Shown here piece after piece: positions 11,441 through 22,599 of a DNA stretch of 64,000 nucleotides. The DNA lies in contig OX457024.1 in NCBI GenBank assembly GCA_949752745.1, positions 53,012,510 through 53,076,509 on the forward strand, in the 5' to 3' direction. The translations under genes were made by a program, and so were the position numbers. The notes below the pieces were generated by a model that was not told where the DNA came from, ran no database searches, and worked only from the letters and a program-made list of their open reading frames with translations. The DNA is from Protula sp. h YS-2021. Its lineage: Eukaryota; Annelida; Polychaeta; Sabellida; Serpulidae. Position 1 is the stretch's first letter. Each line of letters opens with the position of its first letter.

Positions 11441-12158
11441 TATGACCTTATTTCGTCTGATTGTAATATGGCAGCGATTAGAATCGACGTAAAATGGGAC
11501 AGTTTACTTATTAGAATAACAAAGATCGCAGATAAATATGTAGATCCGTTCAAAACGGGCAAAAAGCCTACCTTATTCAATATGTAATCAGAGCGGGTAA
11601 TCAACAGCAGCTTCAATAATCTTGGATAGACATGCAAGGTTCGGGTAATTCCTAAGTTTGTAGTCTAATGTTGGATATTTTATAAGTTACCGAGCAATGG
11701 CGTTTTTGTATAGCCGAGAAAAACATCGGTTAGTCATGGGTAGGTTAACGTTGAGCAGAAAGAGCGGATATAGCTGTTTTCAAGGGCCTTAACCAAGTGT
11801 GTCAGCACTGGATCGAGTTCACATGATTCATGGGGAACCTGGAAATGGTTTGCGCAAGGAAATAGACTTGATTCCCAAAAGCGTAAAATTAGATCCCGGT
11901 TCACTTCTACACTTCGTCTAAAACCGTTTAATTCGTGTTTTGAACCAAAAGGTTTCAGGGATTCCCTTGCAAAATTGCTTTGAAAGCAAAGGGGAATGCA
12001 ACAAGTCGGTTGTTGTATGTCTGATTGGCTGTATCGCAGTGCTGGCCATTCATGGTTCCCACTCAAAGACTGTATAATATAGACTCTATAATATATGCAT
12101 ATACAAGTACAACATTACGTATAACAACTGTAACTTTTACATCACTTCTCTTTGACAG
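11441..12158. other. intronic sequence before the first recognised fibrillin exon
   Basis: No recognisable gene or repeat. The last 40 bases show a reasonable polypyrimidine-containing acceptor (CACTTCTCTTTGACAG) leading into the EGF exon at 12159. An open minus-strand frame at 11734-12066 has no recognised similarity. Confidence 0.4.
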
Positions 12159-12384
12159 GGCTATATTGTGAACATAGACGGCAAAACGTGCAGAGATCTA
12201 GATGAGTGTGCCACGATGCGACATAATTGTCCTCACACGTGTATCAACATCCCAGGGAGCTTTAAGTGCGGCTGCGCAGAAGGATATAGGCCGGGTGTGA
12301 GACCGAGCGACTGTGTGGATATGGACGAGTGCAGTGAAGCGCCAGCACTGTGCCAGCCAATGGGCACGTGTCTAAATATGCCTG
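12159..12384 (+). CDS. FBN-like: fibrillin exon: calcium-binding EGF modules
   Basis: This exon encodes the end of one module ([11 protein letters not shown]), one complete calcium-binding EGF module starting [12 protein letters not shown], and the first half of the next starting DMDECSEAP. Cysteine spacing and the D-x-D-E-C calcium motif are those of fibrillin cbEGF domains, and DLDECAT-x-x-HNC matches the corresponding late cbEGF of vertebrate fibrillin. Acceptor TTTGACAG precedes base 12159; the donor GTACGT begins at 12385. The exon starts in phase 0 and leaves one base of a codon (phase 1), which joins exactly with the exon at 18398 to give NMPGSYRC. The product is a secreted extracellular-matrix microfibril protein. 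The upstream exon completing the first module was not found. Confidence 0.9.
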
Positions 12385-12905
12385 GTACGTTGATTCCACC
12401 TTCGTTTTTGCTTTTAAACAGATAGCACAAATTCTTCTTGAGGAATTGCCCTTTAAGGGCCTAAGGCATTTTACTTAAGAACATGAAGCACTAGAACGCT
12501 AGGACTACAACTTTCTTTTATGTACCTCTATAGCTCACGTCATTGGGTTCGGCCTCATTTCAATGGAGGCCGAGGGGGTGTTCTTTTATGGCACAACAAC
12601 AATGTGACAAAATAACTGGCTCTCACTTGATATAAAAGTAGCTCTCACTTGATAAGTAACTGTTTTCACTCTTAAAGGACTTTCTTTAAGGCCTTAAAGC
12701 GTTTTAATCTATGCCTTAAGGGCTTAGAGCACAAGTCAAAAGACCAGACTATTTAGTGTTGAAAGTAGTCATAAAAATCTAAACATTATTTTCATGGTAT
12801 ACAATCTATTTCACCATGGACAGGAAATGCGTAATATTAATATTATAAAATACACATTACATTATTCTTTTTAAAAATCCAAGTTATAATCAACGGATTA
12901 GTACA

Positions 12906-13103
12906 TTGGCTCGACAAATATATCTCAGTTTTTCATTTAGGCATATCAAGATGCTGCGTGATTATTTATTTATTGATTTAAAACCAAAGACACAAGATAA
13001 GTTATGTATTCGCACAGATATTCTGCCAAATGATAAACATTATGTTTATGAGAATAAAATAGTGTATGAAGAAGAATTACAACAGTTTCGACATGATGTC
13101 TAG
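12906..13103 (+). CDS. small frame at the start of Polinton remnant 1
   Basis: A 65-codon plus-strand frame (MLRDYLFIDLKPKTQDKLC near its middle, HYVYENKIVYEEELQQF later) directly precedes the conserved Polinton protein and overlaps its start by a few bases. The reading is protein-like and the context suggests it is a Polinton gene or its remnant. I do not recognise a family or function. It may begin at an internal ATG (HIKMLRDYL) rather than the first. Confidence 0.4.
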   Translation: MARQIYLSFSFRHIKMLRDYLFIDLKPKTQDKLCIRTDILPNDKHYVYENKIVYEEELQQFRHDV

Positions 13104-13475
13104 ACGAATTCAAGCAAATGAACCATTTCTTCATTTATTAGCACGTAGTAGTGCTAAGCGAGCTTGAAGCAAGCTACAAAAGATGAATTAGCCAGTTTAT
13201 TTGAAATATGTTTAAATATATTGCATGAACATTTACCATTGAACTCACATATGTATATAAAATTAAAGCGTGAACAACACATCATTCGTCAACTGACTGA
13301 TAAGAAAATTTCCCTTAAGCGTAAAAAGAAGCTAGTTACAAAAAGGCGGATTTATTGGAACCAATACATTGAAATACATACATTGAAAATGGTCCTTATT
13401 CCTGAATCAGAATATAGAAAATTATTAAGTCAACCTTCAAATGATGATATTCAAGCTAAAGTGAATAAACGTTAA
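13093..13475 (+). pseudogene. conserved Polinton protein of unknown function, frameshifted
   Basis: The first part (from the ATG at 13093) reads RRIQANEPFLHLLARSS and then hits a stop. The next frame continues KDELASLFEICLNIL, REQHIIRQLTDKKISLKRKK. The combination LLAR/CRSS-x-K-R, then a helix with L-x-x-L-x-E-I-C-x-N, then a basic K-K-K-x-L end is a small protein found beside capsid genes in many animal Polintons. At 13391 the frame runs into MVLIPESEYRKLLSQPS, which looks like the start of another Polinton protein. Its role is unknown to me. The frameshift near 13160 shows inactivation. Confidence 0.6.
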
Positions 13476-13857
13476 AAAAGAAACGAAATTGTGAAACTTT
13501 TACAGAAATGTCTCAAATTCTTGGACGCCATTTACGAACAATTCAATCACAACAACACGAGGCTGGAAACAGTTTATTCAGGAAATTGTAGAAGATATTA
13601 CAAAAGAGATAAAACAGCGCCAACACGGGCAGTTTCCAGATGGATGGGAAAACTTTTAACATGGCTTAAACAGTTATGGTGTTTTTGTAAAGAAAATGAA
13701 AACAAAAATAATATTCCTGTAAAAATAAGACGTGTAAGTGCTTGTTGTCAAGGAGAAGTAGATGACAGCAGTGTAAATCATGCAGGCAGTTTGGATGGCG
13801 TATGCCATGCATGAAGTAATGTATATAAACATCCAGCTTATCCACGATTTAGCCATC

Positions 13858-14721
13858 ATGGAGTCAACAAGTTTTTACATTACTTTACCAAGTAATGCTA
13901 GCATGAACTTTTATCCTACTAGTAAGGCCTCTAATTATCAAATTCGTTTACCTCGTACATTATAGTTGAAAGGAAAATATGAAGTGGCCTTAGCTGAAAT
14001 TCAATACCCACACGCATGTGCGACAACGAGGCAAAGAGTAGACTATTTATTATCTTGCTTATCGATCATCATTAGATGCGATTTATCATGTTACCTTTCC
14101 ACGTGGTTACTAAAGATCCATACCTGAAATATGCAGTGCAATAAATGAAGAATTACAAAAATCTATTAATGCAACCTCTATTCGGTTAAAGTATCACAAA
14201 TTTAGTCGAACAGTTCCTTTTATTTTGGAAAATAATTATAATGTTATTTTTTTTCTACTGGATTAACTGATATTTTAGGATTTATACCAGATAAATGATA
14301 TAAAGAATCTGGTCCTGCTGAAAATCAAACAGATAAGAAACATGAATTTTATACACTGTATGTGTACTGCAGTTTTTGCGAGCCACAAGTAGTTGGAGAT
14401 TATTATGTACCCTTACTACATTCTGTTCCCACTGAAGGTGATGATGGTGATATTATTATTATATATAGACACGATCCATCCACATACCGCAACCATTTTC
14501 TTCGTCAAGTGGGTGGAAATTTGCCAGAATTTAAAATGTGCACTATACAATATCGAAATGATATTGTTTCGTTCTTCGGAGCTTTGGCTCGTAAAGCTAT
14601 TCCACTCATTAAGGCAGGAGCTAAGATTGTTGCACCGCATCTTAAAAAGGCTGAAATAATGTGGTTAAAGTTATTAGAAGAAAGTGAAACCAGCAACATA
14701 AAAGATATATTTCGGAAATAG
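13858..14721 (+). pseudogene. Polinton penton-like minor capsid protein fused to another capsid-gene segment
   Basis: The start MESTSFYITLPSNASMNFYP followed (after a stop near 13963) by KGKYEVALAEIQYPHA is the conserved N terminus of the Polinton penton-type protein. Frame-shifted continuations give TFPRG, FILENNYNVI and LYVYCSFCEPQVVGDYYVP, the last being its conserved C-terminal segment. Normally the protein ends soon after an F-x-T-V/I-x-I-x-x-D motif, here KMCTIQYRNDI near 14530. Instead the frame runs on into FFGALARKAIPLIKAGAKIV, which resembles the hydrophobic helix of the next small capsid-associated protein. I infer a deletion that fused two genes. Several frame changes make it a pseudogene. 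Confidence 0.7.
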
Positions 14722-14726
14722 AAAAA

Positions 14727-15720
14727 ATGTCAATCATCCATGATCATTCTTGTGAATGTAGTTTTACATACCCCCAATTGCTGTAGAAAAAAGTTGCAAT
14801 GTAGACTATCAACTCATTACTAATAGGGGTAGTGCTGCAATAGAATTTTATATTCCTCCTAATACAGAAAAATATTTAGATTTAAAGAAAGTAGACTTTA
14901 TATTATATGTAGCATTATAAATGGTGATGGAATTGTAGTGCAGATGGTAGCGTACCAGCCATCAATGATTTGTTTTATTAGGTTGTGGTCCAATATTGAA
15001 TTATATCTGAATGATGATTGATTTCACATAGTAACAATTCCCATGGTTATACCAGCATCATTTCTCACCTTATTGATGATTCGGAAAAAATTCAATTCTG
15101 AGCACTCTATGCGTTTCACCTGTAAAGATACTGCTGGATCAGTGAATTCTACCGAGGTAAAAGACCCAACAAAGAAAAGCATGAAACATTCTTTCATGTA
15201 AATCATGAAGGAGGTGAAAAACCTGAAGCAGGAATTACTGGTTTATATAATCGTTATTTGCATACACGTCTAAGCCCTGAATTTATGTTTCCAGGTGCCT
15301 TAAGAATAGATTTGTTTCAGCATGATCGTTATCTTCCCAATAGCATGAATATGAAATTGCGTTTGCAAAAGATGAATATGTATTAATGGCTATAAATTAT
15401 ACCTTTAAGGTAGAGATGAGAGATGCGTTTTTAACATTCACAAAATGAGGGCTGGTCCAGGTATTCAGCTAGGACATGCAGTTTCCTATTACCAGAAGAG
15501 AATTTAACATTTTAGCCATTTCCGCTTGATTTCAAACTTTTGTGAAAGAAAACATCTTTATGCGTCAATTACCACAACGTATTGTCATTAGAATGGTTCA
15601 TAATGAAGCCTTTGCTGCAACAGTGTTGAGAAATCAATGTCATAGTCCATGGTGAACTTGACACCATCAGTGAAATGAGCGCGCATTGTAGCATTCAGTT
15701 TGATTCTCAGTCATAAACAC
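14727..15720 (+). pseudogene. Polinton major capsid protein (double jelly-roll type), degraded
   Basis: From the ATG at 14727 the frame reads MSIIHDHSCECSFTYP, the typical opening of the Polinton major capsid protein (often annotated F54H12.2-like). Scattered frames follow in the right order: AAIEFYIPPNTEKYLDLKK, RLWSNIELYLNDD, HGYTSIISHLIDDSE, RYLHTRLSPEFMFPGALRID, FQHDRYLPNSMNMKLRLQ, NYTFKVEMRDAFLT, GPGIQLGHAVSYY and LPQRIVIRMVHNEAFA. They match the family from the first strand of the first jelly roll to the second barrel. At least four frameshifts or stops interrupt it. It is the most informative diagnostic gene of this remnant. Confidence 0.8.
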
Positions 15721-15739
15721 GAAGCAGATATATGCCATA

Positions 15740-16157
15740 TTGATCCATGATGTCATTGAAAAAGACTTATTCCACGGAGTGTTCCCCGCGGATCAAGTGC
15801 CAGTATTACAACAAGAAGGCTATGTCATCAACACAGACAATCATGATGAACCTGGTGAACATTGGGATTCCGAGTACTTTGACAAAATTGTGGAATATTT
15901 TGACTCTGATGGACTTGCACCTATGGATAATCGTTTCGAAACATTTTAAGCATTGAGTATGTATACGATTCCATACTATTACAAAAGCTCATTTTCAATA
16001 CTTGTTTTCAATACTTGGATTTTATTATGCATATTATATATTACATAGAGCTCCAGATCATAGTATGTTGGTTATTATAGATACATTAAAAAGGAGTGAT
16101 GGAGAGATTTTAGTCAAAGCCTTTGTTTATAGACATTATAAACTATTGTTCTATTAA
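15740..16157 (+). pseudogene. Polinton adenovirus-like cysteine protease (PRO), catalytic Cys lost
   Basis: DLFHGVFPADQVPVLQQ is the conserved N-terminal block and PGEHW carries the catalytic His with its Trp. After a stop at 15947 the sequence continues in another frame to LGFYYAYYITHRAP and ends YRHYKLLFY. In active relatives this block is C-G-x-Y-C; here the first position reads Leu and the last Tyr, so the nucleophile is missing. The protease normally cleaves capsid proteins during maturation. Position directly after the capsid gene agrees with Polinton order. The second Polinton in this window (39.2 kb) keeps ACGFYC. Confidence 0.65.
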
Positions 16158-16159
16158 AC

Positions 16160-17290
16160 TAATTTTTTATTTATTTTTTAAATTTGTAGTTAAGTGTAGT
16201 TAAATGTAAGTGTAAAAAATAACGCTAAAAATTGCAAGTTTTTATGCAATTTGAAATTAAAATGCACCCAAAAGAAAGGCACAATGCTTGGAGTTTATAA
16301 TAATAGTTATCTTTATTTTACACATTAGTGGAGAAAAAAGATTAAATTATGAGTGCCGGTAAAGTGCGATTTTCTTCAAAATAAGGCAAGGCTAGGTAGA
16401 TTACAATTATTTTAAAAACATTGTTGTATTTGTTGGGTATTTAAGTTATATTACTAAATATCTAGGGGATGATGAAGTGTAGACACATACTATTTTTTCC
16501 ACACATTGAAGTTTTATCTAAGTGATGAAAAATTAATTATGCTGAAAAACTTGAAGCCAAAATTTCAATTTTTGCATTTTTCCCCTAAAAATTAATTTAA
16601 GCTGCGAGATGGGTTCCTTGCAAAGTGCTGTTGATTGCATGCCATTTATACTCTAAAATGATGCATACAAAATAAGTCAGCTTAGCAAGCAATAGTCATG
16701 GGCAGGCTCAAAGTTTTTTTTTAAGGATGTCGCTTCCGGATATTTGTCATGAAGGGAGGTTATTATAAATGTAGCTGGCTCTTTTGTGACCAAGTTAGTT
16801 TAATCGATCGTTTAGTAGATGCTCTATAATAGATGCATCTAAGATATACTACACTGGTTCTTGTGAATTCAAGATGCTTTGCCTAAGATAGGAATCGGAC
16901 CGCAGTCGTTTACTTCCTGGTTGTTGATAAACAACCGAAATATTGGAAAACGGTAGTTGCGCAGTAAAGGATGCTGATTTTCGATTATGGAAGACTGTAG
17001 CTTTATTGGCTTGGAAAAAATAGAGAAATGGAAATTTTTAATGAAATAAGCGTTGGTGGGGCTTTTTGCGAGGGTACCGGACTTTACACAAAAATATCTC
17101 AAACTTACATGGTCATACCCTATATTTCTTATCATTTTCGTTCATGTGAAGGGTGAATATATATACAGATACATGATCATCTTTGCTGTTCCAGATGTAG
17201 GGAAGGTGTCAAATTTTGATATGTTATAAACAAACATATAAGTAAATTAATTGTTGTCCAAGGCCTTCCATTGAACACCAAAGAGTCAGC
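16160..17290. other. non-coding stretch inside Polinton remnant 1
   Basis: AT-rich, with no conserved frame recognised. It separates the protease from the acidic Polinton protein and may hold decayed Polinton genes. The minus-strand frame at 16869-17135 has no recognised similarity. Confidence 0.35.
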
Positions 17291-17615
<325 letters not shown>

Positions 17616-18397
17616 TGTCTATTTGCAGTCAGATATACTCATTTGATTTCACCGCTAGCCGGTATGACTGGTGGCCACTTCTCCGTTGGCCTCTGTGACT
17701 GGGGGCCATATAAGAATTTTAATAACTGAATAACAGAAGAATAAAAGCTATATTTGGGGCAGCATAGTTGTATGATATTTTGTTCCACTGAGCATGGATC
17801 TCTGAAAATGTGAACAAGTTGTGGCATGGTGTGGTAGTACGAGTGCATATTGCTGCGTGGTGCTGTACTACGCATGCGAGTTGATACAAGCACAAACCGC
17901 AATTCTTTTTGTGATTGGTACACAAATGGACAGATCCACTGCCAACATCTCACGTCCCTGCACCCTACCTTTAACTAAAGACTTTTGAAAAGGAAAATTT
18001 GAAAACTTTAACTTAAAATGCGAAAAATTAAAACACGAACTTGTGACTTTAATTAGTCTGTCTAAAGGATTTTATAAAAGATTAATAAAACGGAATCTGT
18101 AGACAAAAACACTTCACGTACCTGATTACCAGACTGACTACACTAACGGCGGCCGAATAAAGTGTGGTGTTGGATCAGCGTCGGATAGATGGCGTACCAG
18201 ACGTCGGATCGACGTCTAGTAGAAATCTAGAAAGAAAGTCTTATTCCGGGAGAAATCTTAATTCCGGAATAGTCATATCACGAGTTTCTGGTATACTGTT
18301 CGTATAATCATTTTTATTTAGGACTGAAATGGTTAAAAATCTGGAAACTTGAGTATGGTTATTGTGATCTGGAGCCTCGCTATGTTTTGTTCCACAG

Positions 18398-18580
18398 GAT
18401 CGTACCGCTGCACCTGCCCGCGTGGCTATAAGCTTGACGAGACGGGAAGGCACTGTGTCGATGTCGACGAATGCACAGACGAGCTCGTGTGTGAATATGG
18501 TTGTCAGAACATGATGGGTGGATACCAGTGCCAATGTCCTGACGGCTTTGTACCTGTTGGCCACTACGCACAGTGTATCG
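18398..18580 (+). CDS. FBN-like: fibrillin exon: cbEGF modules
   Basis: Phase 1 in and phase 1 out. It completes the module begun in the previous exon (SYRCTCPRGYKLDETGRHC) and encodes a whole further one: DVDECTDELVCEYGCQN, then GGYQCQCPDGF and AQC. The D-V-D-E-C calcium motif, the conserved aromatic-x-C-x-C pattern and the GCQN-x-x-GGY signature match the third-last EGF module of vertebrate fibrillins. Acceptor TCCACAG ends at 18397 and donor GTTAGT starts at 18581. Length 183 bases keeps the frame. Calcium binding by this module would rigidify the link to its neighbour in the microfibril. Confidence 0.92.
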
Positions 18581-18902
18581 GTTAGTAAACAGCAAATTTG
18601 GGTTTTGTGCCTTTTTCACCACGCCACTAAGAACTGAAAGAAATATGTAGTAGCAGGATTCTGGCTTGCGGCCGTTACACACTCATCAGATAATTTTTAC
18701 ACGGCCTTTTGTTCTCGAAAGCGCAACATACTTGGAGAAGGGGGTGATCTGTAAGACTGGTCACGACTTTCGGTCTACCAGTACAGTAAACAGATACGCC
18801 CGTAGTCCCGAGTATCCATGGTAAAGATGAAGTCATTATTACTATGTCCACTTCCAAATTTTACCCCAAAAAAATCGCACATTCTTTCCCACTTTCTGCG
18901 GT

Positions 18903-19270
18903 TGTATGTAAAGATGACTTTCTGACCATACTTGTGTTGTTGTCGCGCCGTATGTAGTATGTATAGTGTTTCGTATGCTTGAACGTGTATTTGATGGAGT
19001 TTATGCCCACTCCGTTTATTGTAATATGAGATACGTGTGCTTTGTAAGAATGCCGAGTAGTGCCCTCCGGTGTAATCTTTCCCTTTATGTATTGTAAAAT
19101 GACGAATAAGCTTTTTGCCGGAGTAAATTCGGCGGAAAACTGCTGATGTGCCGCCTTCAGCACAAAGCGCGATAGGACCGCTACGATCAGTTTAGGATTT
19201 GGGGGATCTTGGTGTAGTGAATACAATGGTATTAGTTTTGAGTTTGTTTGAGATTTATTTGTAGATTTCA
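18903..19270 (+). repeat. left LTR of the gypsy element
   Basis: Begins TGTATGTAAAGATGACTTTC and ends GTAGATTTCA. It aligns along its whole length with 22600-22938, sharing ATACTTGTGTTGTTGTCGCG, AATATGAGATACGT, GACGAATAAGCTTTTTG and GATCAGTTTAGGATTTG. It is slightly longer than the right LTR because of an insertion near 19055-19085. Confidence 0.85.
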
Positions 19271-19403
19271 AGCCATTAAAAAATTTACTTTTATATTAAA
19301 TATAGCGAATATCTTCAAAAATAGATATCGAAATTTCAAGTTTCATATAGAATTTTGTAGATTGTGTATACGGCTATATTTTTGTGCTTGGTAGGTATTT
19401 TTC

Positions 19404-19620
19404 TATTGTTTCTTGATTTAGGCGCGAAACACTTTGATTGGTCGCATTTATAATTAGCGGCTGCTGTTCTGCAAGCCAGTATATAAGGAAAGTGGATGTT
19501 GCACCGCTAGCAGTTGATTTTCGGAAGCATAGAGGCCACACGTGCTGTTTGAGTCCCAATGGTGCAAAGGCAGTTGCCATTGTGGTGTTTCACTGGCGCA
19601 GTCGATCCCTTATGCCGGTG
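19404..19620 (+). repeat. leader-region repeat shared with 10139-10345
   Basis: Lies between the left LTR and the protease and matches the minus strand of 10139-10345. It includes TATATAAGGAAA, which could be a TATA-like element. No gag protein can be read here. Confidence 0.55.
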
Positions 19621-19639
19621 CATTTTGTAGTCAGTACAG

Positions 19640-19943
19640 GTCTAACAGCTTTCCGGTCCTTGAAGGACGGATTGGTGGAGATACAGTCATTGCATTTCTC
19701 GACACGGGATGTGATTCAGCGGCAGCTTGTAGCAAATTCGTCCGAAAATACAGTAGTTGCGTTCTACTTGACGGGTTGATCAAGAGGTTTACGATGGCGC
19801 GGATTGAAGTGGATACGCCAGCATCTAGCGGACAGGTGGACGTTATTGTGGTGATAAGCCAACCATTCGACCTTATCATCGGCAACATCATGAACAACGT
19901 GGAGGGAACGTCAGAACAGACGGTCGCTAGAACAGATGGTTAG
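19640..19943 (+). pseudogene. gypsy aspartic protease
   Basis: The frame reads PVLEGRIGGDTVIAFLDTGCDSAAACSKF and later VIVVISQPFDLIIGNIMNNVEG (positions given by the frame 19542-19943). L-D-T-G-C-D is the catalytic D-T-G with its flanks, and D-L-I-I-G-N is the C-terminal flap motif, as in protease domains of gypsy pol proteins. This small domain is open across its whole length, but it is separated by stops from the integrase downstream. The enzyme would release pol and gag products in the particle. Confidence 0.75.
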
Positions 19944-20239
19944 TGAGGTCGAATCTCAACCAGTGATTAGCGACAAGTTTGCCGCAGTCACGACACGGGA
20001 GCAAGAGAGAAGGGAGAAGCGTCCATTAAAAGCTCTCGCGACACTGCCTGTCAACGTTGAAGAGATCAATCCGAACAATTGGGTAAATTGCAACAAAACG
20101 ACGAAACACTACAGAAACTTTACGATCACGCCTACGAGAAGGCAGTGTTTACGTCGAAAACAGGAGCAACAAATCGGTTAAGAATAGAATACTGACGTGA
20201 CATTTAGGAGCGAAGAAAACTTCTGATCGCATCACGAAT
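19944..20239 (+). pseudogene. gypsy pol linker between protease and integrase
   Basis: The frame 19936-20181 carries AAVTTREQERREKRPLKAL and NPNNWV, followed in other frames by KLYDHAYEKAVFTSKTGA. This matches the charged linker that precedes the integrase zinc finger in integrase-first gypsy elements. No catalytic residue is expected here. Frame changes mark decay. Confidence 0.5.
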
Positions 20240-20990
20240 AACTTCTGCTAGGCTGGTATCGACGCAGATGTAAGAAGATTTTGTCCTGCGGCATCTGTCA
20301 AGGCACCATTCCCAAGGGAAGAGTAAAGAAAGTTCCGCGTGGAAAGATACCTATCATCGTCTGCCATTCGATCGGATTGCAGTGTATCTGGTAGGACCCC
20401 TTGCTCCCATATCGGATCGAGGACAGAGATACATCTTGACAGTTGTGGACTATGCAACCGATACCTCGAGGCAATCCCCTTGCAGCGTATTGATACAATA
20501 ACAGTCGTGAAAGCACTTTGGGGCATATTTTGTGGACTCGGATTTCCAAAAGAAGTTTTGAACGACAGAAGCACACAGTTTGTCTCGGATGTCAGAAATT
20601 TCACGTCTGATCTTGGTCAAACAACTATTTACGACACCGTGCAAAACCAAATGAAACGGACCGTGCGAGAAGATAAATGGCGTGTTGAAGAATATGCTAA
20701 AGACGATGTGCCAAGAACGTCCGAAAGACTGGGACAGGTACTTACCGGCTGTGTTCTTTGCTTACTGAGAGGGGCCATAAGCAAATACAGGTTTGAATTA
20801 TTATACAGAAGCAGAAAGAAGCACAAGGAATAGGGAAGCATCACTATGACAAGAAATCGAAATATTGCAGCTTCGAAGAGGGTAAAAAAGTCTACTTGCT
20901 ACTTCCGGCGGATGCTAACAAGCTCCTGCTACAGTGGAAAGGTCCATACACCTAAACCAAAGTGCTTGGTTGTATGAACTACGAGATCGA
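20240..20990 (+). pseudogene. gypsy integrase, upstream of RT, catalytically broken
   Basis: In mixed frames it reads GICQGTIPKGRVKKVPRGK (end of the zinc finger), RIAVYLVGPLAPISDRG, ILTVVDYATD, GFPKEVLNDRSTQFVSD, a degenerate NG-x-x-E-K-I-N-G block, and finally LLLQWKGPY, the GPY/F module of gypsy integrases. The first catalytic Asp, expected in A-V-D-L-V-G-P, is Tyr. The second Asp (NDRSTQF) and the Glu are still visible. Stops and frameshifts are frequent. The GPY module leads straight into the RT N-terminal linker, which makes the domain order genuine rather than two juxtaposed elements. Confidence 0.75.
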
Positions 20991-22200
20991 CGTTGGAGAC
21001 AAGAGAAAAGTGTATGATGCAAATCTGTTATAGAAATGCGTCCAATGGCGGGATTCTGATCACAAAGCTGAAGATGACGAAGAGGTCGATGAATTCTTTG
21101 CGGCACTCGGAAGAATCGCGGTCATTGGAGAGGAGGAAATGTACATGGAAGACACACTGGAACCGGCGTTGCATCTCCCAGTGACACAACAAGAGACCTA
21201 CAAAGATGTTCATGTGAGTCCCGAACTGGATAAGCCAAGACGCAATAATGTCAATGCCTTATTTTGTGAATTCCAGGATACCTTAAGTGATGTTCCTGGA
21301 GTCACAGATCTCGGTGAGCATCAAATCAAGTTGACTACTCAGAAACAAATACATGTGAAATCTTATACCGTACCGTTCGCTAAGCGTAAAGCGATCGATG
21401 ATGAAGTGAAGAAGATGCTAAAAGCTGGGATAATCGAAGAGTGTACTTCTAAGTATAACTCCCCAGTAGTTCTGGTCAAGAAGAAGGTTGGACCAATCGG
21501 TTCTACATAGATTTCATAAGGCTCAATCATCGATAACGAACAATGCAGAACTATTAAGACACAATGTCCCACATCGGAACAGACCAGATATACTCAAAAA
21601 TTGGCTTTTCAAAAGGATATTAGCAGATCCCTATGACAGAAGACTAAAAAAATTTCACAGCCTTCAGTTAGCCAAAAGAGAGTACCGATTCACAAGGAGT
21701 CCTTTCGACCTGGTGAATTCGGAAACCAAAATCAATCGCGTTATCCGAAAGATGCTTGAAGGGATGTCGAACATTGACAGTTATGTGGACGACTTGCTGC
21801 CACACATCAGAACATGGAGTGGCCACCCCGTTACGCTTCGCGAGCTGTTCACGAGCATTCGGAAAGCCAGATTAACCGTGAGACGGAGGAAGTGTTTTAT
21901 TGGTTACTGGGATATCAATTTCACTGGACATGTCATTGGGAAAGGACAGTTACGTTTGGAAAGCGAAAAGTTGGAGAAGATCGGGAACTTCCCAAACTGT
22001 AGACGAAGAAGCAAGTTTCTGGGGATGGTCAGCTTCTACAGGAAATGTAGAAGTTGCAGCACCATTAACAGACTTGACCCGGAAAAGAGAACCAAGGAAA
22101 GTGGTGTGGGACCCATACCAAGAACGTGTCTTTCGACGACTTAAGGAAATGCTGGTCAGCGCCAAGATACTGCACCTGCCGGACTTGCAGAAGTAATTCG
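20991..22200 (+). pseudogene. gypsy reverse transcriptase
   Basis: An N-terminal linker with DTLSDVPGVTDLGEHQIKLT (21139-21510) leads into KKMLKAGIIEECTSKYNSPV and VVLVKKK, the first RT blocks. Block B reads SKIGFSKGY then a stop and QIPM, where active enzymes have S-K-I-D, so the first catalytic Asp is Gly. The YVDD box is intact at 21782-21793 (NIDSYVDDLLPH), followed by TGHVIGKGQLRLESEKLEKI. Conservation of YVDD next to two ruined blocks shows a recent but inactive copy. The protein would synthesise cDNA from the element RNA. Confidence 0.8.
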
Positions 22201-22460
22201 TAGTGCGTACAGATGCAAGCCGGAAGTTATTACCTCGCGAAAGGAACTATTCCCTTATCGAGCGAGAATGTCTCGCAATTTTCTTCGCAGTTGAACGTTT
22301 TGCGAAGTATTTATACCCACTTTATTATACTTGAAGAACACTAAAAATGACAGTACGAGGCTAATGCGTTGGGCATTGGCATTACAGAGTTACTCTTTTT
22401 CTCTAAAGATCATCAAGGGATCTGAAAACGTTGACGCTGACTACCTGAGCAGACAATGAC
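22200..22460 (+). pseudogene. gypsy RNase H domain remnant
   Basis: VRTDASRKL is followed, after an apparent deletion, by ERNYSLIERECLAIFFAVERF and YLYPL, then SLKIIKGSENVDADYLSRQ and a stop. These are the TDAS, Y-x-x-x-E-x-E-x-L-A and D-x-L-S-R landmarks of gypsy RNase H. The middle portion is missing. The domain lies last in pol, immediately before the polypurine-like AGAGCGGGAG at 22590-22599 and the right LTR. Confidence 0.7.
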
Positions 22461-22599
22461 AATTTGAAATTTTAAAAAAATCCAGTGATATGAAAATGTA
22501 TAATTAGTAGTAGTTTACTTTGCAGGAAACGCCTTCTTTGTGCATACCCTCATTCGCTTGGTAAAAGAAACAGTTGGAATGTTGTCTTAGAGCGGGAGT

